Source of the DNA: Enoplolaimus lenunculus | Taxonomy: Eukaryota; Nematoda; Enoplea; Enoplida; Thoracostomopsidae | DNA length: 64,000 bases | Reading direction: 5' to 3' | Assembly: GCA_030248215.1 (NCBI GenBank) | Contig: JASANG010002448.1 | Location: 1-64,000 of the forward strand | Part shown: positions 49,419 to 63,108 of the stretch, piece after piece | Layout of the letters: every line of letters begins with the position of its first letter | How positions within the stretch are numbered: position 1 is the first letter of the stretch | Position numbers and translations under genes: made by a program | The notes under the pieces: generated by a model | Database searches by the model: none | Told to the model about the DNA's origin: nothing | Seen by the model: only the letters and a program-made list of their open reading frames with translations

Positions 49419-51100
49419 TAAATGCAAGATCTGAGAAAGCAATACAAAATATTCATGTGGGAAAGTGTTGCGTAATATCCACCGGTAACAATGAATACGT
49501 TAAATGCAAGATCTGAGAAAGCAATACAAAATATTCATGTGGGAAAGTGTTGCGTAATATCCACCGGTAACAATGAATACGTTAAATGCAAGATCTGAGA
49601 AAGCAATACAAAATATTCATGTGGGAAAGTGTTGCGTAATATACACCGGTAACAATGAATACGTTAAATGCAAGATCTGAGAAAGCAATACAAAATATTC
49701 ATGTGGGAAAGTGTTGCGTAATATCCACCGGCAACAATGAATACGTTAAATGCAAGATCTGAGAAAGCAATACAAAATATTCATGTGGGAAAGTGTTGCG
49801 TAATATCCACCGGTAACAATGAATACGTTAAATGCAAGATCTGAGAAAGCAATACAAAATATTCATGTGGGAAAGTGTTGCAGTAATATCCACTATATCT
49901 CGGTAACAATGAATACGTTAAATGCAAGATCTACAACAAACGGAAGAGAAAAAAAATATATAAATCAATATTACCGCAATACACGAAAAGAGCGAAGCAA
50001 ATACAAAATATTCATGTGGGAAAGTGTTGCGTAATATCCACCGGTAACAATGAATACGTTAAATGCAAGATCTGAGAAAGCAATACAAAATATTCATGTG
50101 GGAAAGTGTTGCGTAATATCCACCTGTAAAAAAAAAACAAAAGAAACAATGAATACGTTAAATGCAAGAAAAACAAAACAAAAAAAACGAACAAGAGAGA
50201 AAAATCTGAGAAAGCAATACAAAATATTCATGTGGGAAAGTGTTGCGTAATATCCACCGGTAAAACAAAAAAAAGAAAACAATGAATACGTTAAATGCAA
50301 GATCTGAGAAAGCAATACAAAATATTCATGTCGCGGAAAGTGATCAACACACACAAACAAAAATGCAGGAAATATCCACCGGTAAAAAAAAAAACGTAAA
50401 AACCAAAAACTGAAAAAACAAAAAATATAAATAAACAATATCCACAACAAAAACAAACAAAAGAAATACAAAATATTCATGTGGGAAAGTGTTGCGTAAT
50501 ATCCACCGGTAACAATGAATACGTTAAATGCAAGATCTGAGAAAGCAATACAAAATATTCATGTGGGAAAGTGTTGCGTAATATCCACCGGTAACAATGA
50601 ATACGTTAAATGCAAGATCTGAGAAAGCAATACAAAATATTCATGTGGGAAAGTGTTGCGTAATATCCACCGGTAACAATGAATACGTTAAATGCAAGAT
50701 CTGAGAAAGCAATACAAAATATTCATGTGGGAAAGTGTTGCGTAATATCCACCGGTAACAATGAATACGTTAAATGCAAGATCTGAGAAAGCAATACAAA
50801 ATATTCATGTGGGAAAGTGTTGCGTAATATCCACCGGTAACAATGAATACGTTAAATGCAAGATCTGAGAAAGCAATACAAAATATTCATGTGGGAAAGT
50901 GTTGCGTAATATCCACCGGTAACAATGAATACGTTAAATGCAAGATCTGAGAAAGCAATACAAAATATTCATGTGGGAAAGTGTTGCGTAATATCCACCG
51001 GTAACAATGAATACGTTAAATGCAAGATCTGAGAAAGCAATACAAAATATTCATGTGGGAAAGTGTTGCGTAATATCCACCGGTAACAATGAATACGTTC
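49419..51100 (+). repeat. 82-bp satellite, about 17 units, with A-rich interrupted centre
   Basis: Units start at 49419, 49501, 49583, 49665, 49747, 49829 and again from 50525 at exact 82-base steps to 51017, nearly identical. Between 49920 and 50465 units are split by A-rich inserts. The unit contains gtgggaaagtgttgcgtaat. Confidence 0.95.
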
Positions 51101-52816
51101 AAACTAATAATCCATGTATATGTACCGGTACACGATTTCGATTGCTTATTGCTGATTAGTAGTACCTATTAGCTTTGCATGAATTTGAATTTTGAAGTAT
51201 AAAGACAAATTATAGGTTATATATAAGGTTTAAGAACCAGTTATGCCTAAATTTTAGAGATTCCAAAATTTAAGCTGTTCTTAGTACCTGTCACGACTCG
51301 AAAGTACCACAATAAACTCACAAGTGTAAACTGGACGTCTCATTTATAATTATGATGAATGCTAAAGTTTAAAATAAATGTGTTCCACATAAGCAAGATT
51401 GCATAATATAGATCTCTTTCGACGCTATGGAAAAGGATTTGGGGGTTAATGGCGAGATGTCCGTAGTTGGAAATTGGGCGCGCCACTCGTCATCAGTAGC
51501 GCGGCCCTAATAGTTTGATCTTTTAAGCGTAAAAAAGTTTTGCATACCGCTGTAGTCTATCCAGGTGCGTCCGCGGAAAATTATATTTGGGGGACACGGA
51601 TAATTTTGGGGACAATTTCAATTCAAGCTTGTTTACTTTTACACCGAGTACATTTGGGTTGAGGTACCAACAATATTTGGGGAGGTACGGCACCCCAATG
51701 TCCCCGTGGGACGACCTTGAGTCTATCCATCTCAACAACATATGCACCGCTGAGAGGCTGTTTAAGACATTTAACTTTATGACGACGGAGACTTACTGTA
51801 CGACTGACTGGATTTTTAAGCATAAACTAGTAATAAACTGAGTATTGCCAGTCGTAAAAATAGAACTGAACCTTAAAGTAATTTTGATCAAAAAAGACCG
51901 TTAAACAAAATAAACCCAAGGTTTAATTCAGTATTATTTGAAGGTATATTTGTCGAAATCTGTGGTGGGTCGAAAATTTTCTGACGAGGGGGCAACGTGA
52001 TCCAATATTAATCAGCAAACAAAGCCAGCGAGTGAAGCCAGCTTTGGCTTGATGCCAACCGCGATTGTAGCGCTAGAGTTAAAATTTCAATTTTGTTTTA
52101 TGTTAATAAGTCGTCATAAATTTGGTGGTTCTCTTGAATTTGCCAATGTAGAGAAACTAACTGAAAAATGTTGTTAGAAGTTCATGCGTGCCATAAAATG
52201 TGTTGTGTAATCATTGGTGTCTTCAAAGCAGCGCGATAACCGCGGGTAAACGTGAGCCCGGTAAGAAAATTTTGATGCGGGGTATACCTGCAGGTAAAGA
52301 ATTTCCCCATGTAAAATTTTAATAACAAATTTGAAACCAGACAATGTTTGAAAAACTTGAATTTTTAAACTGTTTTTACCGTATGACTAAAAAATAAGTA
52401 GCTTTGATATCAATACATTTAATTATAAAAATTACACAATTGTATTGATCGCAGAAGAAAAAAAAAAGAGCTGGGAAAAGCGGGTAACGGTAAACAATTT
52501 TGCGCAGGTATATTAGCGGGTATCAAAATAAAATTTTCGCGGATTCAATTTCATTTGATCTAATTGCTAGCCACGATGCCGCATCCTGTCCCTCGGTCTA
52601 AAAGCAAACCTTATCGCTTGAGCCCGAGGGAACTCCCATGTCTTGTAGAGATTTTATAGTATACTCCACATACTCGTAACAATTGTTTAACACTGCGCAC
52701 TGTGTATGTTTGCTCGTATACAGTTTGCATTTTAGTTGCTCAATAAAATGAAATTATAAAGTAGAGCCGATTAAACACAACCAACAAAGCTCGCGGTTAT
52801 CATACAGGAATTATCC

Positions 52817-53221
52817 GTGACAGCAAGTTATACAGGTCCTCTTTCCCAGGCGAGTCCGGTTAACTTAGTAAGCAACATTCTAATGTATATCAAGACATCT
52901 GATGATATTTACACAAATCTGTTGTATAGTTGTAGATTCAAAACAAATAGGCGCGTGTCTAAAAAGCACAAATCCAGCTCGCGTTCATTATCCTCGCCGT
53001 ATGTTGAAACGATTTGGTACACAAACAAGAATACGGCCCTCAAATGGTCACACCGTATTACTTTGACGGGGGCGCAACCAAAATTTCATCTCGATAGGAG
53101 ACAACCACGGCTAAAAGTTTTGGCGAAGAAGCGAACCGAGCGACAAAATTTTATGCCAATGCAGGTTATTCTACAGTGTGTATTAAAACTGTCGTTTTTG
53201 AGTTTTCCAGAAATTTTATAG
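52817..53221 (+). CDS. Orphan 134-codon ORF, doubtful
   Basis: This is the longest open frame outside the two genes and the satellite, starting MTASYTGPLSQASPVNLVSN. No recognised domain, no chained exons and no upstream signal; chance is quite possible. Confidence 0.15.
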   Translation: MTASYTGPLSQASPVNLVSNILMYIKTSDDIYTNLLYSCRFKTNRRVSKKHKSSSRSLSSPYVETIWYTNKNTALKWSHRITLTGAQPKFHLDRRQPRLKVLAKKRTERQNFMPMQVILQCVLKLSFLSFPEIL

Positions 53222-53738
53222 GAATGTACCTATCTTTGTATACCCCGTTGTATACGACCCTGATCTTGTATATATTCATATCTTCCGATCTAAAAAGCAT
53301 CGGAAATGAACAAAAAGTGGAACCCGTCTTGAAGGATATTTTATTTCAGTTTTAAAGTGCTTGCTCAAAGTATTGCACTATACCGGCGCAAATAAGAGGT
53401 ACTTAGTTATCGGAACGGACCCGTAGCCGCTTCATTTTGCTAGGGGGGGCTAAAACTTTTTCAGGATGGACATACATGGGTTTTTGTTGACTTACAAACA
53501 AGGTTGAAAATTTTCAAGGAGGGGAGGCAAAATTTTTCCACGGAGGGTTGAGTCCCCGGCTCACTCCTTCGCTACGGGCCCGTATCGGATAGCCTATAAA
53601 AGGCTGCCCTACTCGTGGTATATTTCAACTGTTGAACGTGTACCGAATCCATGAAGTATTACCGGAAAATTAGACTATTGGACATAAAAAAGGTACCAGG
53701 TACTAAAGTCAATGAACGTGGCCGTTTAAGTTATATCA

Positions 53739-54090
53739 CTCTAAAAGCTTGAACTTAAGTTACATCTTAACTGAATTGAATATTATTTTAAGTAAAACTA
53801 TAAATGGCTGAATGGACTAAACTAAACTAGAATTGTACACTTAACTTATTAGATTAACACATTTTTAAGTTTAACACGAGTTTAAGTTAAACTTATTTTT
53901 GGTTTAAATAACAAATGCAGCCTAGAAATTTTGCGTATCTAAAAGTTTATTAAGTTCAGCTTAAACTAAAAATATCTATGATTTTAAATGTGTTTTGGGC
54001 TAAACCTACCTGTTAGTGTAATTAATCTAGAAAGTTAGTTTAATACTGCTGGATTAACTAAAGCTTAAATCAAGTTAATTAAAGCTTTTA
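53739..54090. mobile_element. CTCTAAAAGCTTAAAC element, copy 2
   Basis: Begins ctctaaaagcttgaactta, ends near aaagctttta, and shares interior words such as aacctacctgttagt with 46611-46954. Confidence 0.65.
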
Positions 54091-55714
54091 GCAGGTTCAA
54101 ATTTAGACTAGAAGAGATCGAAAATATTTCAGGCCTGGCAGTGTTAAAATTTTGCACAATTAAAAGCTATATCAAAAGTTATCTAACGTGCTAGGCATCT
54201 GGCCTCTTTTGCTTGCAGGTCCGTTTTATATAAATTTAAGAAATTGAGCGTTTTTTCCTCTCTTTAATGTGAGCAAACTTACCGCTAACATTTAATATAA
54301 ACCTAGTATATAAGTGTAGAATATTATTATCGTCTTAGAAAATAGCCATAGTGTTCCGGGGTCAAACTACACCCTTTGTGATTTTGTTTCGCGATTTTGA
54401 TTAACTTTTACAGTTGGCAACACTGACAAGACGCTTCGTTCCAAATTTTCACAGAACAAAACATTCGATCTAAAATGCTGGCTTTGTTCTTTCCGTTGCC
54501 GCAGCCAACATAAAATTTCGGAAATGAAAGTTTTGTGTACCATATTTCAAAAAACAATATTTATCGAAAATGCTGAAGTTCACCTGTTAAAACCACGAAA
54601 CAGCTGAGTGGATCCATCACTAAATGGCCAAGTTCCTTCCAGCCCAAACACTTTATACCTGCTTACATTCTCGATTACCTCAAAATGGTACCAATTTCAA
54701 AAAAATACGAATTATTACTTAAAGTTTTGATTTACTTTGCAAAACTTTGCAAGTATAGAAATGGAACGTTTTATTATTAAAATTAAAACAGTGAATGTTG
54801 TCGCGCCATATTTCAAAAACATTTTTTTGCAAACACAGTTGAAGAAACAAATCGGACCAAATGTTCAAACCACCATAACCATTCTCTATGTAATTTAATT
54901 CGCCAGCGTTACGTATGCCTTCCAGCTACTTAATTAAAAGCTATTAACATTCTAGATTACACTCATTTATAATCTATAAGTTGCAAACAAATGCAATCTC
55001 TTGCAATTGGATATATAGTTTTTACTGGTGAGGCTTCGTTGCGAAGGCGTGAAACATGTGTTATTAATGGTACCATATTTGTGACACATTAGATGTAGTA
55101 GCTTCCTTGCCCTACATCTTGTCGCATGACAATTCATTAACGGAAAACTTGTGCAATCTACGCGAATCGACAAATTTCTGGTCATTATTAAACGTAGAAT
55201 TTGGTTTAGGATTTTGGTCTCGCCAGACGTACGTTTTTCTTAGGCTTTTTACCTTTTCGTTAATTGATACATAAACAAAACTTGTAAATAATTTGTGTAC
55301 TGGATTTAAGACCACTAACGCCCCAACAAATATGAGCTTGGTTTTCAGTAATATAACTTTGCAATACAAAGCAACTATAAAGTGAACTAAGAGTTAACGC
55401 AAACACTGGTCAATTCTTTGTGTTCTTTAGTACGAATCTAAATCAGGTTGCGAGATCAGATCGGAAACATTTTGACAGCTGGAACCTAATTATGGGATTA
55501 AAATGGCAGAATTCAACTTTCATAAACGATATAGACGCCTATTGTAATTAAACCTTACGGTTAAACTAAAACCGAATTATCAACTTTGCGTTGCTCGTAT
55601 GGATGGTTTGTAAAAAGTTTACAAGCATTCGAGTGTCCACAGTTACGGATTTGCACTCTATTAATGAAGCAGTTTAAATTATTAAAAGAACTGAACTTCG
55701 AAGCTTACTATTTC

Positions 55715-55803
55715 TTGGTTCAAAGTTTTATAAGACCTATCACCAACTGGTGATAAATGCAAACGCGAAAAACCTGGACAACAGATAGGACTCATATTTG
55801 AGT
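55715..55803. mobile_element. Partial TTCTCAAATGTGT element, inverted
   Basis: The word cctatcaccaactggtgataaatgc is the inverse of the left part of the 48867 copy, and actcatatttgagtg resembles its end. Confidence 0.45.
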
Positions 55804-58800
55804 GTTTTCGGCTTAAACTTTACATAATTAAAGTAAAACTTTCACTGTAGCTGCAATAAGTGTGATGTTCTAATTGTTTCTATAACAAAATATGCTTAAA
55901 CAATCTCGTGTTGCAAAAGGCAGGTCAAAAAGGATCAGCTACACTCCATCAGTTTTGAAAAAATTGTTTCTGTTAATTAAACAAATGGTAGCAAAGACAA
56001 ATTGTTTCGGACAAACTATGCTTAGATAAAACATTAGTACGGTCACCCACAAAACTAAATTGCTCGCCATGCCCATGTAGATCAATTTGAACGCGATAAT
56101 TTAATAAAAATACATAGCTCATAAAATTAATGATTTCAGGAACAACGTTTATCGCTGCGGATAAACCCCCTGGACCATTTCAGGGAACTGTCCAATGGAA
56201 GACAGTGAGACAGGACGATTCAAACTGTTAGGCTTAGAGTTATGTTTAGGCCTAAATCTCGACACACGCTTAGGCTTAAAATAATGGACTATTCTACTTG
56301 CATGTACGCCCTGAACAAAAATATTCATACCAACCTAGTTGGCGGAACAGTGCGATTCTCCAGATAGATTGAGCGATATCGATTAGCAAGTTGAACGTTG
56401 GCATTTTGTATCATTATCATTTATTTATATGAAGTTTGATTAATATAAAAAATAGCACGTCAAGTGTTATGTTGAACTTGGTAATATACTATAAACTCAC
56501 GAAATTACTTAGCTAATAAACTGAAATGTAGTATATTAATCGTGAAAATAATATGTTACAGATAGTAGTTAAACATGGTTTCAAGCCAGATGTACTAGTT
56601 CGACATAGGTAACAAGTCTGTTTATTTGCGATACCAGGATACAAAATTCGTTAACAAGCTTTAGACAACTTACTCTTAAAAATTTTTGTCCAATCCTACG
56701 GAGTTTTGTGGCTTGATTTTAGGGTACGGATAAGATAAGTCTTTTCCTGAAACTAACCTAAACCTGAGCCTAAGCTCGTGCGGCTAAGTGTACAACGGCC
56801 GGACACCAGCAAGACTCTACCATGTATTCAGGCTATAAGCCTCCATTTTCAGCACTGTTGATTCATTTCGTTCAATAAAACCTAATTCCAAAAACGTTTT
56901 TAGATTCATCGCTGATGATAGCATCCAGCAAAAAAGAAGCGTTAACTTGAAAAACACACCAAAATTCCAAGCTTAAAGCTGACATGCTACGTTAAACGTA
57001 CATGGACGTCATCAGATGGGGCAAACGAGACTGTGGCCTTTCAAAATCTACGACAAATTTGATTTCAGTTCTGAACTAAATTCTAGTTGAGAAAAATTTT
57101 TGAAATGAAACTACATATACTCAAATAGTGGGCGTGACCCTCCGCAAACCATAAACCTGGCTTCTCCTATGGTTTAACAACAGTCTGAAATTGAAGCAAA
57201 ACGGCAGTTGATGTTTAAGCGGCGCATGTGTACATCGATATGAAAAATGTGTCCCTTGAGAGCAATCTCGGTTCCGTAGCACAAATAACGGTAATATTTA
57301 AAGCCCTTCATGTGCAAACATATGTGTATGAAAGTTTATAGGGTTCCGTAAATGTACCTATACATTAAATATTAGAACGTAGAAAACGTTAGCGAACCGT
57401 GCTGTGGTTCGCAATTGATACTGTTTCGCCTCAAACACTGTTGTTGCCGTTGTGCAATTTGGTATTGTTTTAGGACAAGAAGTTTCCTAAATTATTCTGT
57501 CAGTGTGCAAAGATTGTGGTAACGGGACGCCGTAGTTGTGCTAATTTAAAGTTATTTCTGAGCAAAGTAATCATTTTGGGCTTTAAAATTTTGCATTCAT
57601 AGTGCTGCTCAGCTATATTGCAAGTTTTATTACATTTTGTTGGGTTCAAAACTTCCGCAGTTATATAGTCTTGCAACCGTAACCAGAAGTGTCCATGGAA
57701 GACCGATCACTCGTGTATAAAAAGAATGGCCCCCTAAAGCAAATTTTCCCATTTGAAAAAATAATTCACGTGAGATCTCCGCATGCCCCTGCTGATAATG
57801 TTTTGAACCCTTCTAGCACGTTGTGCTGTCTATGACTCAGATCAGACTTTGTATTACTGGAAAGCAGTAGTTCATAACAGAACTAAATTTGTCGCAGTTT
57901 TAGAAATGCCACATTCTCATTTGCCCTTTCGACTACGTCCATATACGTTAAGTAGCGTAGCTATGTCAGCTTTAAACCTGGAATTTTGGTGTGTTTTTCA
58001 AGTAAGCGCTTCCTTTTTACTGGCTGCTAACATCGGCGATGAAGTGAGGGTTCTAAAAATTTTAGAACGATCATACAAGGCTTTCAGATAACCTACAAAC
58101 GAGGCTGATGCTGTTCTACGCGGCCCTAAATCTTTCTACGGATCCCAAGCCCCCCCTTATACCCCTTTGGCTACGAACCCAATTAAGAGCTTCGGCAATA
58201 CATTTTAAACATAGATGTAGCCAGGACTTAGTCCCAGAAGAAGTTTCGATCCGCAAATCGCCCCTCGTTATGCCTCTATTTCGAAGCAATCGGTATATGA
58301 GCGTTCAGTTTATGGTATCATTGGGTTGTACACAGATGCATTTTTCTTGGTGCATTCACTTTCTAACATCGGTATAAACTGACTTCCGCCAAATGCTGTA
58401 CAAGTTTGCTAAAAATTTAAACAAAAGTCTATTTAAGGTGGCCTGATATATATGTATATACATATATACATACAAATATATATACACTCAAAAACCGAAC
58501 CTCAAATAAAAGGATTAAAAGAAAAATGAGTTTATTTTGTTTTGCATGCGTTTCGCGGACCCTAAATGTAAAGTGAACTCAAAAAAACTTTTTTCGTTTT
58601 GGGTTTAAGCCCTATTTTTCATGTGATTGCCGAGTAATAGTGGATTTAGAAATTTCCAAAGGGGCCGCGCAACAATATATACACTACAAAAAGCTCGCAA
58701 AACCAAAGCTAACAAGAAGCCAAAAGCACTTTAAGTATTAAATTTTGATAAAAAATTTTGGTTTCTACACCTTTTGGGGTGAAGGTCATGGCTTGAAGGA

Positions 58801-60010
58801 CCCTAGGAGCCGGATTCTGTTGAGGTAGGTTGTGAATGGCATTCAACGCCATCGTTGGACATACGTAGGTAAAGTGTTATTTCGGATTTAAAAATATAAT
58901 ACTTGTCAGTACAAATACTGGAATGAACACGTGAACGGTAGGTTCTTCGTTTTTTCCCGTTCTGAGATTTTTTATTTTCGCAAGCATAAAATTGTCTACT
59001 AAAACATTAGGTAGTATTTATTTTGAGAGGTGTAATAGTAGTATAAGTATATTTCTACGCCTAAGCCTATGCATAAGCCTCGGCGTAAAGATAAACCTGT
59101 AGCAAAGCCAAAGCCTGAAACCTAAGAAGTAAAAGCCTGAGCAAAAAATTTGTCTAAAGCTTGCTTAAGCTTATTCCTTTGGATCCCGCTGACAAACGGT
59201 ACGCCCACAAAGAATTATAATTTTTCCGAGAATTCAAATCCTGAAAAAATGTTTTTTAAATGTGTTCAGCATAGCGGGTGCACTTTGTGGATTTAACATT
59301 AAAAACTGATTATCTTTGACAAGATAAAATAACTGTTGCTGTTTATCATTTAAGTATATGCATGGTATTAAAAGTTAACTCCTGCAAGATCAGCACATTT
59401 TACACGATTAAACCACATGGAAATTTTGGTATGCTCTATTTCGACGTTGTAAAATCGAACTGTTATTTATAAAAATTATTTCATTTACAAAAATGATACA
59501 AATATTAATATTTAAAACAAGGCAGAATAATATATATGCTTTGTTAAAATTTAAAAAATGAAAATATAAAACAAAAAGAAAATATATATAGAGAGAGATT
59601 TTATCATCACTCATAACACTAAATTCCTAAGGGTTTTCAGCTTTTACTTTATGACAACTTGAAACCTACTAAAAAGGCTATAAAATTATTGTAAGTTCTG
59701 TAGGCAAGAACATATTTAAATATGGGGATATAAGTAGCCGAAGAAACCCGAAAATATGTAGCACATAAGGACCCGTAGCCACATGGACACAGGCGGCTCA
59801 ACAACCGTGAAAAATGTTGGCTTACTAAAAATGTTTCAACCTTGCTTGTAAGTCATCGCAAATCCTCGCGTACATTTGCTGAAAATTTTAACCCTTAATA
59901 GCGTGTTGAGTTGGCTACGGTCTGAGTAGAATAGTATACATCATTCAGTCGCTGAAACACTGATGATAAGGAAAAATTGCACTGAAAACACTTAAGTATC
60001 ATGGCTATTA

Positions 60011-60209
60011 CACTGTAAAAAATGGGGAGTCAAATTGACTCTCTCGAAAACAAGCTTTTCCTGACTACACAAACTGAGTTAAATTTGACTCCGCCAGAGT
60101 CAAATTCGATTCACTGTTGACTCTGGCGGAGGCTAATTTGACTCAGTTTGTGCAGTCAGGAAAAGCCTGTTTCCGAGAGAGTCAATTTGACTCCCCATCT
60201 ATCACAGTG
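60011..60209. mobile_element. Near-perfect foldback element, CACTGTAAAAAATGGGGAGTC
   Basis: About 90-base arms are nearly perfect inverses (ggggagtcaaattgactc / gagtcaatttgactcccc, and gactccgccagagtcaa / ttgactctggcggag). It ends in CACTG/CAGTG with TA on both sides. Confidence 0.85.
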
Positions 60210-60764
60210 TAGGACTCATAGCATTTTAGAGTAATTAAGCAATTGCCCAAGTCAGTCTGAGTTTAGACATTGATGACAATTAATCAAGCATATCGCTCAA
60301 CGTCCGGTAACACCTCTTCGTAGGACAAGGTCGTTGCAGAAATCAACCTAAAAATTGCTCAATTGTTGTTATAGATTTTGTGATATAACCGGTATTGTGG
60401 TGGGGCCAGATAGGCGACGTTTACTCGACGGAATAGATGTGGCGGTTTACTCTGTATATATCGCAGAAAATTTCTCGTGTACTAAACAGGAATTCTGATG
60501 AATCATACGGGAGCGCTATTCAGGGACTTGGTTACATTGTGTGTTTATCCGCGGGTGTGGATGCACCAACAGAAATCATTTTGTTAAACGGCTCAAGGTG
60601 TAACTGGCGCGCCGCGCATTTGCCTAGTATCCAGATGGCCAATGTAAGCGTGTGAGAAATGGTTGTCCGTTATGTGCACGTGTAATATAGTGCAGTGAGC
60701 TGTAAATATGTTAACCGGCAGCTAACGGGCAATATACAGTAGAAGACATAAGCAGCTGGAGAGG

Positions 60765-60960
60765 CAGAGCGGCTGCATGGTGCACTGGTAGAGCGTTCGA
60801 TTAAGGATCCACTGGCTTGGCTCTTATTGTTGTTTAGTTAAAAAGTCTGAAATCCCAGTTCGTATTTAGACTGACAGCCATCTCACTCCTGCGCAAGTTC
60901 ATGAGTGCCGGAACAACTATATTAGCTAAACCATCAAACCGGCATTGCTTACAATATTCC
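60765..60960 (+). repeat. Possible tRNA-derived SINE
   Basis: The phrase gcatggtgcactggtagagc resembles a tRNA D arm (A box), and cagttcgtattt 80 bases on is a weak B box. No cloverleaf forms. Confidence 0.3.
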
Positions 60961-61607
60961 GGCAATTGTGCTATTTAAATTTATGGCGCTAAAGGCATTT
61001 CCTCCATTGTTAAATAATTGTCTCAGATTTTGCGTCCACTCTCACATGATCTAGCTTTGATTAATGAAATTGCGAGTTCACACGTGAATGTAATTTTATT
61101 CAGGCAGCGATGTCTTAATGGTCGTTAAGCGAACAATACGTACCTCACTTCTTTAATAAAATTCAAGAATGGAACCGTTTACACTAAACTCGCTGATGCA
61201 TACAACTCAAAATAGGACCGGACATAAAGAGCTCAGAGGTATAGCAAAGATTTCATTTCGGGAGTAGACAACTTAATGTGAAAGTTTTATACCGCGAGCA
61301 ATCGAAAATTGAGCGGCAATATTTGTTTGACACATCGAGTATCAAAATATTATTCTAAAGATTGAAATACATTGTTCTCGTGTCTCTAGAAATTTCGCGA
61401 TGGGATATATCTCCTGCCCCCACCCGTTGCATTATGCTGACTAAGAAACTGAACGAAAATATGCTGGACTCAAAGAGTGACCATGAGTTACTGCTACAAT
61501 GAACTAAAAGGACACTCAAGTTTACGAGCCAAGCCATGCATAACTAAATTTATTAGGCGCTCTTTCGACCATGGTCTCAGTAAGTGGCATGGGAGAATTG
61601 TCGGCAA

Positions 61608-61756
61608 TGGCGGATCCAGAAATTTCCGACGGAGACTAGCGCGATACATAATTGTGAATGAGCGAATCGTGTTTCGAAAATTAAAGGCATTATAATGCCA
61701 GGTTTTGATCCCTTATGGGGGCGACCAAGACCTGGATGGCCCCCTTGGATCCGCCA
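61608..61756. mobile_element. TGGCGGATCC inverted-repeat element
   Basis: Ends tggcggatccagaaat and cttggatccgcca, 149 bp. A related end recurs at 8935 and near 9740. Confidence 0.6.
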
Positions 61757-62973
61757 GTGGAAACAAACCGCCAAACTGGTTGGCCCTGATACTAATAATA
61801 AAGATTCTATCTCATATCTGTAAGTTTAAAGTTGATTAGCGGAAAACTTGTAGTAGCTGATTCGTAAGGAAATGGAGGACATAGCCTGGACAACCCTTAC
61901 AAGCTAACCATGTGTTTTCTAGCTAAACCGCAAAAAATTTTGAAGGTAAATTGATATACGAGATTAAACAAATCTTGCGCATTCGGTGTGAAATTGTAAA
62001 TCATAACATATTTAAATAGCATTCTTTGCACACACATTTTAAAAGTAGCCTCCACAAACAAAAATCCATTATTTGCCAGGCCGTACACAGATAATGAAAA
62101 TAACGGTAACAGAAACGGATAGTGATCAAAATAACGGAAACGAAAACGGATATTGAAGTATAAAAGTTTTAAAGATATTTAATTTTTCTGATAACACAAT
62201 TGAGGTATACGAATATTCATCGAACCTTGTAAAACTTTAAAGAAAAAAATGCAGATGCACCGAAAATTTCATGATTTTGGATAAGTTTCGTAATTTCTTA
62301 TTTCATTTCCAACAGTCGCACCAGTATATATATGTAATCTGTAATGAAAAATTGCGAGATATATGCGCGATTTACAACTAATTTTTAGCATAAAAATATA
62401 ATAGGAATCGGACACCGATTTTTACAGGAAACGGGAGCGGACATCCGGCTCACACCCTGGTTTTTGCCGCTGAACAGTAAAAAATGCCGTCGCTTCATTT
62501 TTGAGCACGTATAAATGAGTAGGAGAAGTAGGTTAAATTTAGTTATTTTCTCTATTCAATTGTATAGCCAAATTTGTTGCTAAAAAGCTATAAATTAAAT
62601 ATATATTTCACTAAGTAAAAATTGAACAGTTGTGTAGCGAAGCACCATTCACAAAAGCGTTATTGAATATTGCAGTCCATCAATCAACTGAAAACCAAAA
62701 CCGCATATTTGTTTAATTTTCAAATATATTTAAGCGAAAAATTTTCAGTTTACTATCTTTAAAATATTTAAATCATTTAGTTGTTTGTGCCGAAACTATG
62801 ATTTCAACAAACGGCAAAATGCTGGTATTGATACTGGTAACGGGCGAAGCCAACTACCACTATCGACGAGCAAAAGCCAAATATATACGTAAAATTAAAA
62901 ATGCCTGAATAAGAAAAAAGAATGAAGAGATATTTAATAATTGTTTAAAATTTACAAAATTTATTGATACTTC

Positions 62974-63108
62974 AGCTCTTGTACATTTCTTGAACAGGCT
63001 TTAGGTTTATGCTCAACGTTAGGTTTAGAGGATTATCGGAACCTGATAACAAGCCTTTGCCTAGCCTGAGCATTAAGTCTTAACATGAGTGGAAAGTGCA
63101 CAAGAACT
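62974..63108. mobile_element. TTAGGC-type foldback element
   Basis: Ends agctcttgtacatttct and ggaaagtgcacaagaact; the arms carry ctttaggttt and gcctagcctgag. Confidence 0.6.

Noticed and set aside
49419-51100. CRISPR-like appearance of regular repeats
   Set aside because: The 82-bp units are contiguous with no unique spacers, in a eukaryotic genome.
60765-60960. A functional tRNA gene
   Set aside because: Box-like words are present, but acceptor, anticodon and T stems do not pair.
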